Shown here piece by piece: positions 1 to 8,763 of a DNA stretch of 34,995 nucleotides. The DNA is from Chloroflexota bacterium (lineage in GTDB: Bacteria; Chloroflexota; Anaerolineae; UBA1429). A program made the translations under genes and the position numbers. The notes beneath the pieces were generated by a model. That model worked only from the letters and a program-made list of their open reading frames with translations, was not told the origin of the DNA and did not search any database. Location: contig DUUT01000116.1 of NCBI GenBank assembly GCA_012841405.1, forward strand, positions 1-34,995. The letters run 5' to 3'. Each line of letters starts with the position of its first letter. Positions within the stretch are counted from its first letter, which is position 1.

Positions 1-135
1 ACCGGGTGCCGCTCCCCGCGGAGTGCTCAGGCCAGGATCGACAGGGTTCCTGGCGGCGCTACCCCCGCCGGCGGGCGACAGGGTGCAGCGCGTTCTGTCT
101 CCGCACGCCCCACCCCCCTGGAGTACCACGGACGC

Positions 136-177
136 TTGACACGAGCCGCTCGCCGGGGCATACATAGGGTTACCCTA
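136..177 (+). promoter_or_regulatory. Probable promoter region of the transketolase pair
   Basis: A perfect TTGACA lies at 136-141. The candidate -10 around 159-166 (CATACATA) is weak. Just after it is a short near-palindrome, AGGGTTACCCT at about 166-176, which could be an operator or chance. Upstream, positions 1-135 hold no gene I can support; the only clear structure is the 12-base palindrome CCCGCCGGCGGG at 64-75. Confidence 0.4.
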
Positions 178-208
178 ACCAAACCCACACGATGCCAAGG
201 AGAATTGC

Positions 209-1096
209 ATGGCGCCACAGGCTTTCGTCCCCACCGGGGCGTCGCCCGTTCGGCTCAATATTCCCGACCTCGTGGCGATGGCCGCCCGCATCCGCTGTGA
301 CATCATTACCATGACCCACGCGGCGGGTGAGGGCCATCCGGGCGGGTCGCTCTCGGTCGCCGATATCATCACGGCACTCTACTTTCGCGTCATGCGCATC
401 GACCCGCACCGGCCCGACTGGCCCGACCGCGACCGCTTTATCCTCTCCAAGGGACATGCCTGCCCCGCATGGTACGCCGCCCTCATCGAGAGGGGCTACC
501 TTCCCAGGGAGCACCTCACCACCCTCCGCTGCCTCAACAGCTGCCTGCAGGGGCATCCTGATATGCGCAAGACGCCCGGCATCGATTTCACGGCCGGCTC
601 GCTCGGCCATGGCCTCTCCGCCGGTCTGGGCATGGCCCTCGCCGGCCGCCTGCACCAGCGGGATTATCGCGTCTGGGTCGTCATCGGTGACGGCGAGAGC
701 CAGGAGGGCTCAATCTGGGAGGCCGCCATGGCGGCGCCCAATCTGCGTCTTGGTCGGCTGACGGTCATCATGGACCGTAACCGCATCCAGAACGATGATT
801 TTGTCGAGCGCATCATGCCCCTCGAGCCCGTGGCCGACAAGTGGCGTGCCTTTGGCTGGAACGTGGTCGAAATCGACGGCCACGACATGGCACAGATCGT
901 CGCCGCTCTGGAGGCGATCGACCCAGCCGCCTCCCAGCCGACGTTCATTCTGGCACACACCATCAAGGGCAAGGGGGTTGGTTTCATGGAGAATGAGCCG
1001 GCGTGGCATGGCCGCGCCCCGAACGATGCTGAGGCGGCTCAGGCCCTCGCCGAGATTCGCGCCGCCGCCGGATGGGAGGTGCCCGATGTCCGCTAG
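209..1096 (+). CDS. Transketolase, N-terminal (ThDP pyrophosphate-binding) subunit
   Basis: This 295-residue protein is the first half of a split transketolase, which with its partner moves two-carbon ketol units between sugar phosphates in the pentose phosphate or Calvin-type pathway. Visible family motifs are AAGEGHPGGSLS near residue 32, SKGHACPAWY near 80, FTAGSLGHGLSAGLGMA near 130, and the thiamine-diphosphate motif starting GDGESQEG near 157 and ending MDRNRIQND. The C-terminal KGKGV...WHG segment is also typical. The start is supported by AAGGAGA at 197-203, five bases before ATG. It overlaps the partner gene by 11 bases, so the two are surely co-transcribed. Split transketolases are known in archaea and several bacterial phyla; full-length enzymes are about twice this size. 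Confidence 0.95.
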   Translation: MAPQAFVPTGASPVRLNIPDLVAMAARIRCDIITMTHAAGEGHPGGSLSVADIITALYFRVMRIDPHRPDWPDRDRFILSKGHACPAWYAALIERGYLPREHLTTLRCLNSCLQGHPDMRKTPGIDFTAGSLGHGLSAGLGMALAGRLHQRDYRVWVVIGDGESQEGSIWEAAMAAPNLRLGRLTVIMDRNRIQNDDFVERIMPLEPVADKWRAFGWNVVEIDGHDMAQIVAALEAIDPAASQPTFILAHTIKGKGVGFMENEPAWHGRAPNDAEAAQALAEIRAAAGWEVPDVR

Positions 1097-2120
1097 CCGC
1101 TACCACTACCTCCGGCCCGGCATCGAACCGTCGCTGCGCCGCGGCACGCTGTTCCAGGAAGCGGAAACGCAGGCCACCCGCTTTTCCTACGCCGAGGCCA
1201 TCATCGCCGTGGGGCAAGCCAACCCCGACGCGGTCGTCCTCAATGCCGATGTCTCCAAGGGGATCCGCACCTGTGACTTTGCCGAGGTCTTTCCTGACCG
1301 CTCGTACAACCTCGGCATCGCCGAACAGAACATGGTCGCGGCGGCGGCGGGCATGGCCACCACTGGCGTGATCCCCTTCGTCTCGACCTATGCGGTGTTC
1401 GCGGCGTTGCGCGCCCTCGACCAGATTCGCAACAGCATCTGCTACCCGCGTCTCAACGTCAAGATCGCGGCCAGCCACAGTGGCATCACGGCGGCGCCCG
1501 ACGGGGTCACCCATCAGGGGCAGGAGGACCTCGCCATCATGCGCGCCCTGCCGCACATGACCGTCATCGCCGCCGCCGACCGCACAACCACCCACATGGC
1601 CACCCATGCCGCGGCTGCCTTGGAGGGGCCGGTCTATCTCAGTCTCAGCCGTGACCCCGTACCGGTTCTCTATAGCGACGACTATCCCTTCGAGATCGGC
1701 CGCGCGGTCACCGTGCGCGAGGGTGTCGACGTAGCCCTCATCGCGAACCGCGATATGGTGGCTCAGGCGCTCCTCGCCGCCGAAGCCCTGGCCGCTGATG
1801 GAATCGACGCACGCGTCATCGATTGCCACACCCTCAAGCCACTGGATGCCGAGGCCATCCTCGCCGCCGCCAACGAGACGGGCGCCATCGTCACCGCCGA
1901 GAACAGCACCTATTACGGCGGGCTGGGGAGCGCCGTTGCCGAGCTGCTGGTCGAGCATGCCCCGGTGCCCATGCGGCGTGTGGGCATCGCCGACACCTTT
2001 GCCGAGTCGGGTCCCTATCTGGACCTCATCGACAAGTACGGCCTCTCGGCCCGCCACATCGTGACCGCCGCACGCGAGGTCCTGCAGCGCAAGGCCCGCG
2101 CGCAAAAGGCCGTATTTTGA
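1086..2120 (+). CDS. Transketolase, C-terminal (pyrimidine-binding) subunit
   Basis: The 344-residue second half of the split transketolase. It carries the pyrimidine-binding and transketolase C-terminal domains. The conserved catalytic glutamate is in the segment GIAEQNMVAAAAGMA, near residue 80. Other family segments are VSTYAVFAALRALDQIRN, SHSGITAAPDGVTHQ and, at the end, ADTFAESGPYLDLIDKYGL. The start ATG lies inside the end of the upstream gene and is preceded by GGGAGGT at 1074-1080. An upstream extension of this frame into the first gene is open but lies under a convincing CDS, so it is not used. The product should pair with the N-terminal subunit to make the active cytoplasmic enzyme. 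Confidence 0.95.
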   Translation: MSASRYHYLRPGIEPSLRRGTLFQEAETQATRFSYAEAIIAVGQANPDAVVLNADVSKGIRTCDFAEVFPDRSYNLGIAEQNMVAAAAGMATTGVIPFVSTYAVFAALRALDQIRNSICYPRLNVKIAASHSGITAAPDGVTHQGQEDLAIMRALPHMTVIAAADRTTTHMATHAAAALEGPVYLSLSRDPVPVLYSDDYPFEIGRAVTVREGVDVALIANRDMVAQALLAAEALAADGIDARVIDCHTLKPLDAEAILAAANETGAIVTAENSTYYGGLGSAVAELLVEHAPVPMRRVGIADTFAESGPYLDLIDKYGLSARHIVTAAREVLQRKARAQKAVF

Positions 2121-2122
2121 GG

Positions 2123-2238
2123 ACGCACCCGCCGAGGAGACGATGTCGCCCCGAGCGCAAGCGAGGGGCCTTGATGCCCGTCGACAAGGTGTCTCGCCAC
2201 GCTCAGAACGACGCTGCGGCCCTTCTTCCACACACTAC
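2123..2238 (+). repeat. Dispersed intergenic repeat, copy 1
   Basis: This block fills the gap between the transketolase pair and the exonuclease gene. It starts ACGCACCC, has a core GATGTCGCCCCGAGCG...AGCGAGGGGCC and ends in CACACACTAC. It matches copy 2 (3846-3955, inverted) and copy 3 (32495-32612) over most of its length. The centre has CCCC and GGGG arms around a GAGCG..AGCGA loop. All frames through it are open by chance, giving spurious Arg/Pro-rich ORFs. Function is unknown. Confidence 0.85.
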
Positions 2239-2263
2239 AGAGCCCGAGGACGGATGCCCACCC

Positions 2264-3070
2264 ATGCCCAACACGCTAACCGTCGCCTCATTCAACGCCA
2301 ACTCGATCCGCGTGCGCCTCGAACAGGTGCTGCGCTGGCTCGCTCGCGTGCACCCCGACGTGCTCGCCATCCAGGAAACCAAGTGTGCTGACGAGGCCTT
2401 TCCCGCCGAGCCCATCCGCGCCGCGGGCTACCACGTCGTGTACCGCGGCAGCGGTGGCTATGCCGGCGTCGCGCTGCTCTCCCGGGAGGAGCCGGAGGAC
2501 GTCGCCTTTGGACTCGATGACGATGACGAACCGGATGGGCACCGCTTGGTGCGGGCGCACGTGCATGGCATCGACATCGTCAACACCTACATCCCCCAGG
2601 GGCGCGAGATCACCTCCGAGGTGTTTCACTACAAGCTCCGCTGGTTCGCCCGCCTCCGGTGCCTCTTTGAGCGCCACTATCACCCGGCGCAACCCCTCAT
2701 CTGGCTGGGCGATCTCAATGTCGCGCCCGAGCCAATCGACGTCCATGATCCCAAGCGTCACGCCAACCACGTGGATTACCACCCAGAAGTGCGCGCTGCG
2801 TTCCAGCAGACCGTATCCTGGGGATTTGAGGACGTCTTTCGGCGCCTACACCCGGACGAGCCGGAGCAGTACACCTATTGGGATTACCGTGTCCGCAACC
2901 CCGTCGCCAACAACGCGGGCTGGCGTATCGACCACATCATGGCGACGCCTCCCCTTGCCGCAGTGGCCACGAAGGCATGGATCGACGTGGATGAGCGCCT
3001 CGCCGCCCGCCCGTCCGACCATACCTTTCTCACTGCGCAGTTCGATATGACGCGTCTCCGCCGTCTCTAG
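2264..3070 (+). CDS. xth: Exodeoxyribonuclease III (AP endonuclease family)
   Basis: A 268-residue member of the endonuclease/exonuclease/phosphatase fold, acting in base-excision repair as an AP endonuclease and 3'-5' exonuclease. Key residues are visible in order: Asn11 in SFNANSIR, Glu38 in IQETKC, GDLNVAPEPIDVHDPK in the middle, the RIDHIMAT segment and the C-terminal SDHTFL pair. Length matches the family. The chosen ATG aligns with the usual protein start and has GAGGA at 2246-2250, a little far upstream. The same frame stays open further 5', but that stretch is the dispersed repeat and the end of the transketolase gene. The gene probably shares a transcript with the upstream pair. Confidence 0.95.
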   Translation: MPNTLTVASFNANSIRVRLEQVLRWLARVHPDVLAIQETKCADEAFPAEPIRAAGYHVVYRGSGGYAGVALLSREEPEDVAFGLDDDDEPDGHRLVRAHVHGIDIVNTYIPQGREITSEVFHYKLRWFARLRCLFERHYHPAQPLIWLGDLNVAPEPIDVHDPKRHANHVDYHPEVRAAFQQTVSWGFEDVFRRLHPDEPEQYTYWDYRVRNPVANNAGWRIDHIMATPPLAAVATKAWIDVDERLAARPSDHTFLTAQFDMTRLRRL

Positions 3071-3095
3071 CGCCTGCCCCTCCTCGACAGGCTGG

Positions 3096-3124
3096 TTGAC
3101 ACCGCATTCGCCGAGCCCTATACT
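3096..3124 (+). promoter_or_regulatory. Near-consensus sigma-70 promoter for the HAD gene
   Basis: TTGACA at 3096-3101, a 17-base spacer and TATACT at 3119-3124. Transcription would begin near 3131, so the HAD protein cannot start at the in-frame upstream codon at 3096. This supports the ATG at 3186. Confidence 0.8.
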
Positions 3125-3185
3125 CGCGTCTGCTTTCGCTGCCCGCTCTGCGAGTGCGCCCGCCACCACCGACTCGGATCATGGA

Positions 3186-3845
3186 ATGACCCACAATCCC
3201 AGCGCCATCATCTTTGATTTCGACTACACCCTCGCCGACTCGTCCAACGGCATCATCATCTGCGTGAACCATGCCCTGGCCGCGCTGGGCCTGTCGGTCG
3301 AGTCGCCCGCGCGAATCCGTGACACCATCGGGCTCTCGCTGGCCAGCACGCTCGTCGCCCTCAAGGGCGGCGGCGTGTCGCACCTCGCGGACGCGTTCGA
3401 GCGCTTGTTCATCGCCTGTGCCGACGAGGTGATGACTGACCAGACCACCCTGTACCCATGGGCGCCGCAGCTTTTCGCGTCTCTCGCGTCGCGCGGCATC
3501 GTGCTGGGCATCGTATCGACCAAATTCCGGCGCCGCATTCAGGCCGTGCTCGGGCGCGAAGGTCTCTGCCACCACTTTAAGGTGATCGTAGGCGGTGACG
3601 ATGTCGACCGCCTCAAGCCAGCGCCCGATGCCATCCTGGCGGCCATCGCCGCCCTCAACACCGCCCCCGACGCCGTGCTCTATGTGGGCGATAGCACCGC
3701 GGATGGTGAGGCGGCGCGATCCGCCGGTGTGCCCTTTGTCGCCGTGCGCTCGGGCGTTACCCGGCCGGAGGTGCTCGAGGCGCTCGATCCCGTGGCCATC
3801 CTCAACGATGCGAGCGAGCTACCGACGCTTCTCTCAGCCCCCTAG
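3186..3845 (+). CDS. HAD-superfamily phosphatase, phosphoglycolate phosphatase-like
   Basis: A 219-residue haloacid dehalogenase hydrolase with all four motifs. The nucleophile motif is FDFDYTLADS (Asp10 and Asp12). Motif II is in LGIVSTKFRRR, motif III is the Lys of RLKPAPDA, and motif IV is YVGDSTADGEAA. The helical cap between motifs I and II is of the size found in phosphoglycolate phosphatases and pyrophosphatases. The substrate cannot be read from sequence. The start is set by its own promoter just upstream; the ribosome site is weak (GGA). The stop is followed directly by copy 2 of the dispersed repeat. Confidence 0.88.
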   Translation: MTHNPSAIIFDFDYTLADSSNGIIICVNHALAALGLSVESPARIRDTIGLSLASTLVALKGGGVSHLADAFERLFIACADEVMTDQTTLYPWAPQLFASLASRGIVLGIVSTKFRRRIQAVLGREGLCHHFKVIVGGDDVDRLKPAPDAILAAIAALNTAPDAVLYVGDSTADGEAARSAGVPFVAVRSGVTRPEVLEALDPVAILNDASELPTLLSAP

Positions 3846-3955
3846 GTAGTGTGTGGAAAAGGGCCACAGTTCCGTTCTGAGCGTGGCGAGAAACCTTGTC
3901 GATGGGCGTCAAGGCCCCGAGCGAGGGGCGACATCGTTTCTCCGTCGGGTGCGTT
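3846..3955 (-). repeat. Dispersed intergenic repeat, copy 2 (inverted)
   Basis: Read on the minus strand, this starts ACGCACCCG and ends CACACACTAC like copy 1, with long shared blocks such as ATCGACAAGGTTTCTCGCCA (one or two differences from copy 1). The centre is shorter: CCCC-TCGCTC-GGGG instead of CCCC-GAGCGCAAGCGA-GGGG, so the loop is inverted relative to its flanks. It abuts the stop codon of the HAD gene, where CTAGGTAGTGTGTGG parallels the boundary of copy 3. Confidence 0.85.
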
Positions 3956-3998
3956 CTTTGAGATATGAGCTAGGCCAGGGGTGCGGGTTGGTGCAACG

Positions 3999-4022
3999 GG
4001 GGGCGCCGGACCATGCGCCCCC
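3999..4022 (+). other. GC-rich hairpin ahead of the membrane glycosyltransferase
   Basis: GGGGGCGC at 3999-4006 and GCGCCCCC at 4015-4022 form a perfect 8-base stem around an 8-base loop. There is no T-run after it, so it is not a classical terminator. It may end or slow the HAD transcript or lie in the leader of the next gene. The rest of the gap up to 4099 shows nothing recognisable. Confidence 0.4.
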
Positions 4023-4099
4023 TCCTCCGGGGCTGGCGATCCAACCACCGACCGGCCACACATTCCCATCGACCTCTTGCCCTCTGATGGAGCGATCCG

Positions 4100-5446
4100 A
4101 TGAAGTATGTCCGTTGGTTCGTCCTGGCCCTCGTCATCCTCAGCGCCCTCGGGCTGTACCTGCACGCCGCCGAGATCCAGCTCACCCAGGTCAACACAGA
4201 TATGAAGCGCTCTGACCAGAGCGCCTACATGAGCTATGCGCGCAAACTCTACGAATCCGGTTATACCTATGTGGGCGAACGCAACCGGATGCCGCTCTTT
4301 CCCATCCTCAGCACGGTCGTGTACGAGGAAGGGATGCCTGAGGAGACATTCTTTGTGCGTGGCAGGTGGCTCAATGTGGGCCTCTCGTTCCTCCTTCTCG
4401 GCGTGCTGTTGGCCATCTTTCGGCAGCAGCTGTCAGGCCATGGCGCGGCCAACCTCCTGGCGATCACGGCATTTACCCTGTTCGTGTTCAAGGCCCCCTG
4501 CTTTCAGGGTGAGCTCCTCTACTACACCCTGAGCTTTGCGGGTTTCTGGCTGATCTCTCGCCTGCTCGCCCGCCCACGCCCCTGGCTGGGCGCGATGGCG
4601 GGCATTGTCATGGCCCTGGCCCAGTACACCAAGGCTTCCGCGCTCCCCGGCCTCGCCCTGTTCCTCGGTATCGCACTGCTCAGCGCCGTCTGTGAGCTCC
4701 GCGGTCAGTCCAGCTCACCGGCAGCGTGGCTGCGCGTGATCCTGCGCCAGCCCGCCATCGCCGCTGCCGGGCTGTCTCTGTGCACCTTTTTGCTGCTGAT
4801 GTCGCCCTATCTCATCCACAGCAAGCAGCAGTACGGGCGCTTTTTCTATAACGTGAACACCACGTTCTACATGTGGTACGACTCGTGGGAGGAGGTCAAA
4901 CAGGGGACCCGCGCCCACGGCGATCGCCAAGGCTGGCCCACCCTACCGGAGGAAGACATACCGAGCCCCATCCGCTACCTCCAAGAGCACTCGCTGGGCG
5001 ACATTGCGCGTCGCGAGCTTTACGGCATCGGGGTTGTGCTGCGCGATCGCATTAACTCGTATGGCTACCTCAAGTATGCCGTGGGCGCAGGAGTGCTCGG
5101 GCTCGGCCTGGCCGTGCGCCGGCGCAATGCCCTGCGGCGACACCTGGCGCATTACCGCTGGGTGCCCATCTACTGGGTCGTCGTGCTCGTCGGTTACTTT
5201 TTGTCGTACGCCTGGTGGGTGCCCATCTCACCGGCGCCGCGCCTCATCCTGGCGCTGTTCGTGCCCTACATGTGGGCCATGTCCGTCACCATCGGTCGCC
5301 TCATCGACGACCTCCCCTGTCTCACGGTGGGCAGTCGGCACATCGCTCCTCAGACGCTGCTCAACGTCCTCGTGTCGGCGGTCGTGGCCGTCGACGCCGT
5401 ACTCATCGCCACAGGCCGTATCGCAGAGCACTATGGCTGCACCTAA
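4100..5446 (+). CDS. Integral membrane GT-C type glycosyltransferase (ArnT/PMT-like)
   Basis: A 448-residue multi-pass membrane protein. The first helix is at about residues 5-24, followed by an extracytoplasmic loop with acidic and aromatic residues (SDQSAYMSYARKLYESG, then NRMPLFPIL). Further hydrophobic helices occur near 90-112, 115-135, 145-190, 205-235, 320-335 and 355-445. A first helix, then an acidic loop with YxxxAxxLYxxG, then many helices is the pattern of GT-C enzymes that use lipid-linked sugars (dolichyl-phosphate-mannose and ArnT families). The acceptor is unknown. GGAG nine bases before the ATG supports the start. Family assignment rests on pattern only, so the function is inferred. 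Confidence 0.65.
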   Translation: MKYVRWFVLALVILSALGLYLHAAEIQLTQVNTDMKRSDQSAYMSYARKLYESGYTYVGERNRMPLFPILSTVVYEEGMPEETFFVRGRWLNVGLSFLLLGVLLAIFRQQLSGHGAANLLAITAFTLFVFKAPCFQGELLYYTLSFAGFWLISRLLARPRPWLGAMAGIVMALAQYTKASALPGLALFLGIALLSAVCELRGQSSSPAAWLRVILRQPAIAAAGLSLCTFLLLMSPYLIHSKQQYGRFFYNVNTTFYMWYDSWEEVKQGTRAHGDRQGWPTLPEEDIPSPIRYLQEHSLGDIARRELYGIGVVLRDRINSYGYLKYAVGAGVLGLGLAVRRRNALRRHLAHYRWVPIYWVVVLVGYFLSYAWWVPISPAPRLILALFVPYMWAMSVTIGRLIDDLPCLTVGSRHIAPQTLLNVLVSAVVAVDAVLIATGRIAEHYGCT

Positions 5447-5454
5447 GGGGCGCT

Positions 5455-5482
5455 TGCGATGCGGCGCCGGGGCGGCTATAAT
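5455..5482 (+). promoter_or_regulatory. Promoter of the ABC exporter gene
   Basis: TTGCGA at 5455-5460, a 16-base spacer and a perfect TATAAT at 5477-5482. Transcription would begin near 5489, leaving a leader of about 155 bases before the GTG start at 5646. Confidence 0.65.
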
Positions 5483-5645
5483 GACGAATTGTGCGCGCTG
5501 GCCTCTCCCACATCGATGACGGGCATCCCCTTCCATAGGATCGCCGAGGATCACCAGGACGGCATCACGGGCGCGCCCCGGAACGGCGCGCTCTCCCAGC
5601 GCCCTGCAATGTCCCGTCCTGCATCCATGAGAGAGTGAAGAGCCT

Positions 5646-7439
5646 GTGAAAACACTGCTATTCGTGCTTGGCTACACCCGACGCTACATGGTCCCTATGG
5701 TCGTCGCCATCCTGGCCATGATCGGCCTCGTGGGTGTCCAGCTCGTGGCCCCCGCCATCATCCGCCAGCTCGTGGCCGCCGTCGAGTCGGGGGTTTGGGA
5801 TCAGGGCACCATGCAGTTCGTGCTGCGCCTAGCACTTGTCATTCTGGCCGTGTATGCCGGACGCGCCGTGCTGCGCTTCCTCAGCAGCTATATGGCTCAC
5901 GTCGCCGGGTGGAACGTCGTCGCCGACGTACGGCGCCGCATCTATGAGCACCTCCAGGGGATGTCGCTGCGCTTCTATGAGGACAAGCAGACCGGCGAGC
6001 TCATGTCCCGCGCCATCAATGACACGGACATGTTCGAGCGTCTCATTGCGCACGCCGTCCCCGGGGTGATGGTCAATGTGCTGATGCTCATCGGTGTCTC
6101 GACGGTGCTCCTAAGCATGAACTGGCGCCTCACCCTGATCACCCTCGTGCCGATGCCACTGATCGTGCTGGCGATGCGTGGGTTCGCCCGCTATGTGCGG
6201 CCCGCTTTTCGCGCGCGCCAGGCCGAGCTCGCCAACCTCAACGCCACCCTCGCCGACAACATCTCGGGCATCCGCGAGATCAAGGCGTTCACGCGCGAAG
6301 AGAACGAGGCGATCCGCGTCAGCGAGCACATCGATCGCTACCGAGATTCGATGCTGCGGGCACTGCGCCTCATGGCGACCTTTGACCCCTTTGTCGAGTT
6401 TGCCTCATCCCTCGGCACGATCATCGTCATCTATTTCGGCGGGCGCCTCGCCTTCCAGCAGGTGCTGCCCATCGCCGACCTGGTAGCGTTTTTTCTCTAC
6501 CTCGACATCTTTTACCAGCCGGTGCGCAACCTGAGCGCCGTCTGGGAGCAGCTCCAGGAATCCCTCGCTGGCGCGGATCGCGTCGCCGAGCTGCTGGACG
6601 AGCAACCCGAAATCGCCGATCAGGAAGGCGCGATGGCCCTCAAGAGCCGCGCCAAGGGCGAGATCACCTTTCGCGGCGTCGGCTTTCACTACCTGGAAGG
6701 CGAGCCGGTGCTCGAAGACATCAATCTGCACATCCCGGCCAACTCGGTCGTGGCCCTGGTGGGCCCAACCGGCGTGGGCAAGACGACGCTGGCCAGCCTG
6801 ATCCCGCGCTTTTATGACGTCTGTGAGGGGTGCATCGAGCTGGATGGCATGGACATCCGCACGCTGCAGCTCGAAAGCCTGCGCCAGCAGGTCGCCATCG
6901 TGCTGCAAGACGTGTTCCTCTTCCACGGCACCGTGCGCGAGAACATTCTCTTTGGGCGCCCCGGCGCGACCGAGGCCGAGATGATCGCCGCAGCCAAGGT
7001 GGCCAACGCCCACGGGTTCATCGTCGACCTTCCTGACGGTTACGACACCATGATCGGCGAGCGTGGCGTCAAGCTCTCCGGCGGGCAGAAGCAGCGGCTT
7101 TCCATCGCCCGCGCCGTGCTCAAGGATGCCCCTATCCTCATCCTGGACGAAGCCACGTCTTCCGTCGACACCGAGACCGAGCTACTCATCCAGGAGGCGC
7201 TCGAGCGCCTGATGGTGGGCCGCACGACCATCATTATCGCCCACCGCCTCTCGACGATTCGCAAGGCGGAAATGATCGTCGTGCTCGAGGGCCGACGCAT
7301 TGTCGAGATGGGCACGCACCAGCAGCTCATGGCGCAGAATGGCCTCTACCGCCACCTGAATGAGGTCCAGACGCGCCTCGAGCCCATCAGCGAGAGCGAA
7401 CACACGGTGCGCCGCCTCGGGCGGGCGGCGTCCAGCTAG
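5646..7439 (+). CDS. ABC exporter, fused membrane and ATPase domains (MsbA/LmrA-like)
   Basis: A 597-residue half-transporter that should work as a homodimer or with an unseen partner. The N-terminal half holds six membrane helices of the type I exporter fold. The C-terminal ATPase has Walker A GPTGVGKTT near residue 373, a Q-loop (VLQDVFLFHG), signature LSGGQKQR near 477, Walker B ILILDEATSSVD near 498 and the switch histidine in IIIAHRLSTI near 530. These residues are all intact, so it should be active. The substrate (lipid, drug or peptide) cannot be told. The start is GTG with an AGAGAGTGAAGAG ribosome-binding region. It sits alone with its own promoter and ends at a shared terminator opposite tyrS. 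Confidence 0.93.
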   Translation: MKTLLFVLGYTRRYMVPMVVAILAMIGLVGVQLVAPAIIRQLVAAVESGVWDQGTMQFVLRLALVILAVYAGRAVLRFLSSYMAHVAGWNVVADVRRRIYEHLQGMSLRFYEDKQTGELMSRAINDTDMFERLIAHAVPGVMVNVLMLIGVSTVLLSMNWRLTLITLVPMPLIVLAMRGFARYVRPAFRARQAELANLNATLADNISGIREIKAFTREENEAIRVSEHIDRYRDSMLRALRLMATFDPFVEFASSLGTIIVIYFGGRLAFQQVLPIADLVAFFLYLDIFYQPVRNLSAVWEQLQESLAGADRVAELLDEQPEIADQEGAMALKSRAKGEITFRGVGFHYLEGEPVLEDINLHIPANSVVALVGPTGVGKTTLASLIPRFYDVCEGCIELDGMDIRTLQLESLRQQVAIVLQDVFLFHGTVRENILFGRPGATEAEMIAAAKVANAHGFIVDLPDGYDTMIGERGVKLSGGQKQRLSIARAVLKDAPILILDEATSSVDTETELLIQEALERLMVGRTTIIIAHRLSTIRKAEMIVVLEGRRIVEMGTHQQLMAQNGLYRHLNEVQTRLEPISESEHTVRRLGRAASS

Positions 7440-7465
7440 CGTACCACTGCACTCTCGCACCAAAG

Positions 7466-7499
7466 ACGAGGGCGCCTCCCGCCAGGGAGACGCCCTCGT
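7466..7499. terminator. Bidirectional terminator between the ABC exporter and tyrS
   Basis: ACGAGGGCG (7466-7474) pairs with CGCCCTCGT (7491-7499), and inside it CTCCC pairs with GGGAG around a GCCA loop, with one mismatch between the two parts. It sits between two converging genes. T-richness is modest on the plus side (ATTCGTTCT). Confidence 0.8.
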
Positions 7500-7527
7500 A
7501 TTCGTTCTATCCTCTCCAACGCGTTCC

Positions 7528-8763
7528 TCAGTCCGCCGGCTCCAGCCGCGCATAGCGTCGACGCCCCACCTGCAGGATCTGCCCTCGCGCCTCCACCACG
7601 GTGTCCACGTCATCGACCGGCTGGCCATCGAGGCGTACGCCGCCCTGCGTCACTAACCGGCGCGCCTGGCTCTTGCTGCCCGCCATGCCCGCCTGCACGA
7701 TAGCCTCCACCAGCGGCGTTGGCCCCTTGAGAGCCAGAGCAGGGATCTCGGGCGGCAGGGCGCGCTGCTGGAACACGGTGGCAAAGTGCTCCTGCGCCTG
7801 CTCCGCCGCCTCTGTGCCGTGGAAAATGTCGACGATCTCGAACGCCAGGCGCATCTTGGCATCCCGCGGGTGGAGCGCCCCCGACGCGATCGCGCTGAAC
7901 AACGCCTCGATCTCGGCCGGCGTCCAGCGCGTCACCAGCTCGGCCACGTTGCGCATCGCCTCGTCAGGCATGGACATCACCTTGCCGAACTGCTCCTCGG
8001 GCCGCTCGGCGATGCCGATGGCGTTGCCGGTTGATTTGCTCATGCGCATGTGGCCGTCGGTGCCCGCGAGGATGGGCAGCGTCAGGCACACCTGGGGCCG
8101 CATGCCCCTCGCCTCCATGAGCTTGCGCCCGGCCATGAGGTTGAACAGCTGCTCGGTGCCCCCCACCTGCACATCGGTGCGCAGCATGACGGCGTCATAG
8201 GCTTGCATCAGCGCATACATGAACTCGTGGAGCCAGATGGGGTCACCCTTGGCGAACCGCTCAGAGAAGTTGTCCCTCGTGAGGAACTGCTGCACCGTAA
8301 AGTTGCTGGCCAGCTCGATCACGTCGGCGAACGACAGCGGCGCCAGCCAGCGGTCGTTATAGGCGATCTCGGTCCGTTCGGGGTCCAGGATGCGCGCCAC
8401 CTGGTCGACGTACGTCTGCGCGTGCTCGCGCACCTGCTCCGGTGTGAGCCGCGGCCGCGCCTTGTCCTTGTCGGAGGGATCGCCCACCAGCGCGGTGAAC
8501 GATCCGATGAGGAACACCACGTCGTGCCCCAGATCCTGGAACTGGCGCAGCTTGCGCAGGGGCACCGTATGCCCCAGGTGCAGGTCCGTCGAGGTGGGGT
8601 CCACCCCCAGGTAGACCCGTAGCGGCTTGCCCGTCGCATGGGACTCGGCCAACCGCTCGCGCAGCTCGGCCTCCATCGCAGCAGCGAGGGCCTCATCGCC
8701 AAAGGACACGCCGCGCATCAGTAGGGCAATCTGCTCGTCAAAGGCAATATCCGTGCGTACCAT
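7528..8763 (-). CDS. tyrS: Tyrosyl-tRNA synthetase
   Basis: A 411-residue class I aminoacyl-tRNA synthetase that charges tRNA-Tyr. The HIGH-type motif is HLGH at residues 62-65 within DPTSTDLHLGHTVPL. The KMSKS-type loop is RMSKSTGN near residue 239. The C-terminus has an S4 RNA-binding domain (SKSQARRLVTQGGVRLDGQ). Length and motifs fit the shorter bacterial TyrS type. The start MVRTDIAF is preceded on the minus strand by AGAGAGGA; an upstream in-frame codon at 8820 has no such site. The leader contains a strong hairpin (8903-8943) but no T-box motif. Confidence 0.96.
   Translation of the reverse strand: MVRTDIAFDEQIALLMRGVSFGDEALAAAMEAELRERLAESHATGKPLRVYLGVDPTSTDLHLGHTVPLRKLRQFQDLGHDVVFLIGSFTALVGDPSDKDKARPRLTPEQVREHAQTYVDQVARILDPERTEIAYNDRWLAPLSFADVIELASNFTVQQFLTRDNFSERFAKGDPIWLHEFMYALMQAYDAVMLRTDVQVGGTEQLFNLMAGRKLMEARGMRPQVCLTLPILAGTDGHMRMSKSTGNAIGIAERPEEQFGKVMSMPDEAMRNVAELVTRWTPAEIEALFSAIASGALHPRDAKMRLAFEIVDIFHGTEAAEQAQEHFATVFQQRALPPEIPALALKGPTPLVEAIVQAGMAGSKSQARRLVTQGGVRLDGQPVDDVDTVVEARGQILQVGRRRYARLEPAD

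Noticed and set aside
1-135. Structured RNA (SRP-like) at the window start, suggested by dense GC-rich palindromes
   Set aside because: None of the conserved SRP tetraloop or Alu segments can be matched on either strand.
984-2231. A 415-codon minus-strand frame across the transketolase C-terminal gene
   Set aside because: It mirrors a gene with clear catalytic motifs, and its own translation shows no recognisable domain.
3096-3185. Longer N-terminus for the HAD phosphatase starting at 3096
   Set aside because: The near-consensus promoter overlaps that stretch, and the FDFDYTLADS motif sits at the usual distance from ATG 3186.
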